Positions 30,800-32,258 of a stretch of 32,258 bases of DNA are shown in pieces (the stretch's first letter is position 1; each line of letters begins with the position of its first letter). Source of the DNA: Sphingobacteriaceae bacterium (GTDB lineage: Bacteria; Bacteroidota; Bacteroidia; B-17B0; Aurantibacillaceae); the NCBI GenBank assembly GCA_023251775.1, contig JAHEYC010000040.1, positions 1-32,258 of the forward strand, written 5' to 3'. The position numbers and the translations under genes are program-made. The notes beneath the pieces were generated by a model. It worked only from the letters and a program-made list of their open reading frames with translations, had not been told where the DNA came from and made no database searches.

Positions 30800-32258
30800 T
30801 CAATGATTTTGGTTAGGTAGGAAAGCATTCACTAGTTTTTGATAATTGTTTCGCCGTTCTGAGTCGTGAAACAGGGTCTTTAAACACGAATCGGCTGCTT
30901 TATAGTTCTTTTTTCGGATAAATATGGCCGTCATATTTAGTTTGGGGTCATCAAAGCGCGGACTAATTCGCGAGGACTCTTTATAATAATTGAAGGCAAG
31001 ATCTTCGTTAGAAGTATAGATATAAGAAGAAGCAAGATCGTTCAATACATTTCGGTTATATGGATTTTTATTTAAGGCCTCAATAAAATCACGCTGCGAG
31101 AGTTCAAACGCATTTTGCAAAGCGTACGCATTTCCGGTATACCATTTAATAGGAAGAGAAGTAGGATCGAGTTGATAAACAAAACTTAGCGCTTTGTTTC
31201 CTTCGGTTATAACTCCCGCCAGATCTTTTTGAGCTTTATGATCATACATTTTTCGGGTGTGGTATTCGCCTAAATAACGATAAATGCCGCAAGCAAGAAT
31301 AAATGTACATAAAGCCATTCCCAAATAATTATACTTTGGTTTCAAATTAAATTCACGTGATCTTATCACTGGTAAATGTTTGCAAACAGCGTGAAAGCAA
31401 AAACCAAGAATAAGACTTAGCCAAACCATGTGTTCAATTCTCTCTTTTGGAAAATCAAAAAATGCAGCCGTAAAAAATCCGGGGATGATGGCCGCAAATA
31501 AAATAAGTTCAAAATTCTCTTCTTTTGAAAGGGAAGATGTTTTGATAACATGAATAAGTGAGGCCCATAAAGAACAAATGAACACAACACATAAATTAAA
31601 ACCTATCAACCCGGTTTCAGAAAGAACCCATAGCATATCGTTGTGTGGTCGCTGAAATGTATAATTAAGATCCTCGGCGCGCCATAGACCTTTTAATGTG
31701 ACATTTGGAAAATGCACCTGCCAATTACCTGCGCCAACGCCCATAAGCGGATGATTTTTGTACATAGAGTAGGTTTTATCCCATAGCACCAAACGTTCTT
31801 GATCGAGTTCCCTTTTTTGCTGATCACTTTGATCTTTTAGTTGTGATAAATTAAAATCTATACCTCGTTCGATAAGAGATGGAAGGATAAAAATAAAAAA
31901 AACATTAGCTAAGATCACAAGTGTGGCAATGCTTACTTTTAGGTTTAACGTGAATTTTATTTTTTTATAAATAAAGATAAGAAGAAAAGTTACAAGGCTC
32001 ATACCACAGCCTATCCAAACGGCTTTGGTTTGTAGGAGTGCAAGCAATCCCAAATAAATTAAAATAATATTGAGCATCGAAAATAATTTCCAATTTCCAT
32101 TTAGTTTTTTAAAACACAAGATCAAAAAAGGGAGCTGCAACAAAATAAAACTTGAAAATAGATTTTTGTGCGAATTCATTCCGTAAACAGAATACAATGA
32201 CTCTTTTTGAAAAGAGGGAGCGTGCAACAACTGATAAATTGCCATGGCGAGTTCTAAT
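30800..32258 (-). CDS. O-antigen ligase-like (Wzy_C) membrane protein with TPR tail (5' partial)
   Basis: The frame is open to the window edge (upstream codons read LELA before the first ATG at 32245), so the N-terminal helices are missing. Several membrane helices are followed by the O-antigen ligase/polymerase core: YKNHPLMGVGAGNWQVHFP and RPHNDMLWVLSETGLIGF, the usual periplasmic loop with Arg and His. Two more helix groups lead to a C-terminal part (about the last 130 residues) with TPR-like repeats (LNDLASSYIYTSNEDLAFNYYKESSRISP). The family joins or polymerises surface glycans; some members glycosylate proteins. The exact substrate is not predictable. It ends 95 nt before kmo with no convincing terminator. 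Confidence 0.82.
   Translation of the reverse strand, partial: LELAMAIYQLLHAPSFQKESLYSVYGMNSHKNLFSSFILLQLPFLILCFKKLNGNWKLFSMLNIILIYLGLLALLQTKAVWIGCGMSLVTFLLIFIYKKIKFTLNLKVSIATLVILANVFFIFILPSLIERGIDFNLSQLKDQSDQQKRELDQERLVLWDKTYSMYKNHPLMGVGAGNWQVHFPNVTLKGLWRAEDLNYTFQRPHNDMLWVLSETGLIGFNLCVVFICSLWASLIHVIKTSSLSKEENFELILFAAIIPGFFTAAFFDFPKERIEHMVWLSLILGFCFHAVCKHLPVIRSREFNLKPKYNYLGMALCTFILACGIYRYLGEYHTRKMYDHKAQKDLAGVITEGNKALSFVYQLDPTSLPIKWYTGNAYALQNAFELSQRDFIEALNKNPYNRNVLNDLASSYIYTSNEDLAFNYYKESSRISPRFDDPKLNMTAIFIRKKNYKAADSCLKTLFHDSERRNNYQKLVNAFLPNQNH

Overview
The window looks like an AT-rich chromosomal stretch from a member of the phylum Bacteroidota. The evidence is two different type IX secretion (T9SS) sorting tails (type B gliding-motility C-terminal domain at 7608-10865, type A tail at 16225-16872), an ExbB-ExbD-ExbD-TonB cluster with long ExbD proteins and a TonB carrying the EYGAxxLR motif, mostly absent Shine-Dalgarno sequences, several TAnnTTTG -7 boxes, and Bacteroidota-type intergenic repeats. 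I see no rRNA, tRNA, CRISPR array, prophage or insertion sequence. A genus cannot be named from the sequence alone.

Layout. 1-575: the signal-peptide end of a gene leaving the window, and an MmcQ/YjbR-like protein. 576-929: an inverted repeat built of CACGAAG-type units, then a promoter. 930-7415 (+): energy-transduction cluster exbB, exbD, exbD, tonB, [terminator], small membrane protein, PstS-like lipoprotein, exported TonB-C-domain protein, TPR protein, [terminator]. 7608-11300 (+): large T9SS type B adhesin-like protein and a small secreted protein, closed by a terminator shared with the converging operon. 11378-14681 (-): very tight four-gene operon of a 42-codon basic protein, a minimal nucleotidyltransferase, a patatin and an M3 oligoendopeptidase. 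14751-15521 (-): two exported Cys-rich proteins. 15539-16219 (+): trmH. 16225-18814 (-): T9SS type A protein, alpha/beta hydrolase without an ATG start, a repeat-rich gap, and a half-length aldehyde dehydrogenase. 18857-22438 (-): giant sensor histidine kinase. 22616-27470 (+): four closely packed genes for a TMTC-like GT-C/TPR membrane protein, a cupin, PfkB and a cation diffusion facilitator. 27474-30704 (-): kmo, kynA and a universal stress protein. 30800-32258 (-): O-antigen-ligase-like protein fused to TPRs, cut by the window edge.

How they work together. The 930-7415 genes probably form one conserved Bacteroidota envelope module: a proton-driven ExbB/ExbD motor and TonB, followed by periplasmic partners. 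kmo and kynA perform early steps of tryptophan degradation by the kynurenine route; no kynureninase is visible here. The rest is housekeeping mixed with lineage-specific secreted proteins.

Most of the window is ordinary core-type genome. Items most worth a second look: the unlisted 42-codon gene abutting the nucleotidyltransferase, the EF-hand-like insertion inside the TMTC-like protein, the non-ATG start of the hydrolase, the half aldehyde dehydrogenase, -7 boxes placed 4-5 nt from start codons, the two related CAC-unit repeats, and the paired Cys-rich proteins. I did not find a convincing new defence or mobile system.
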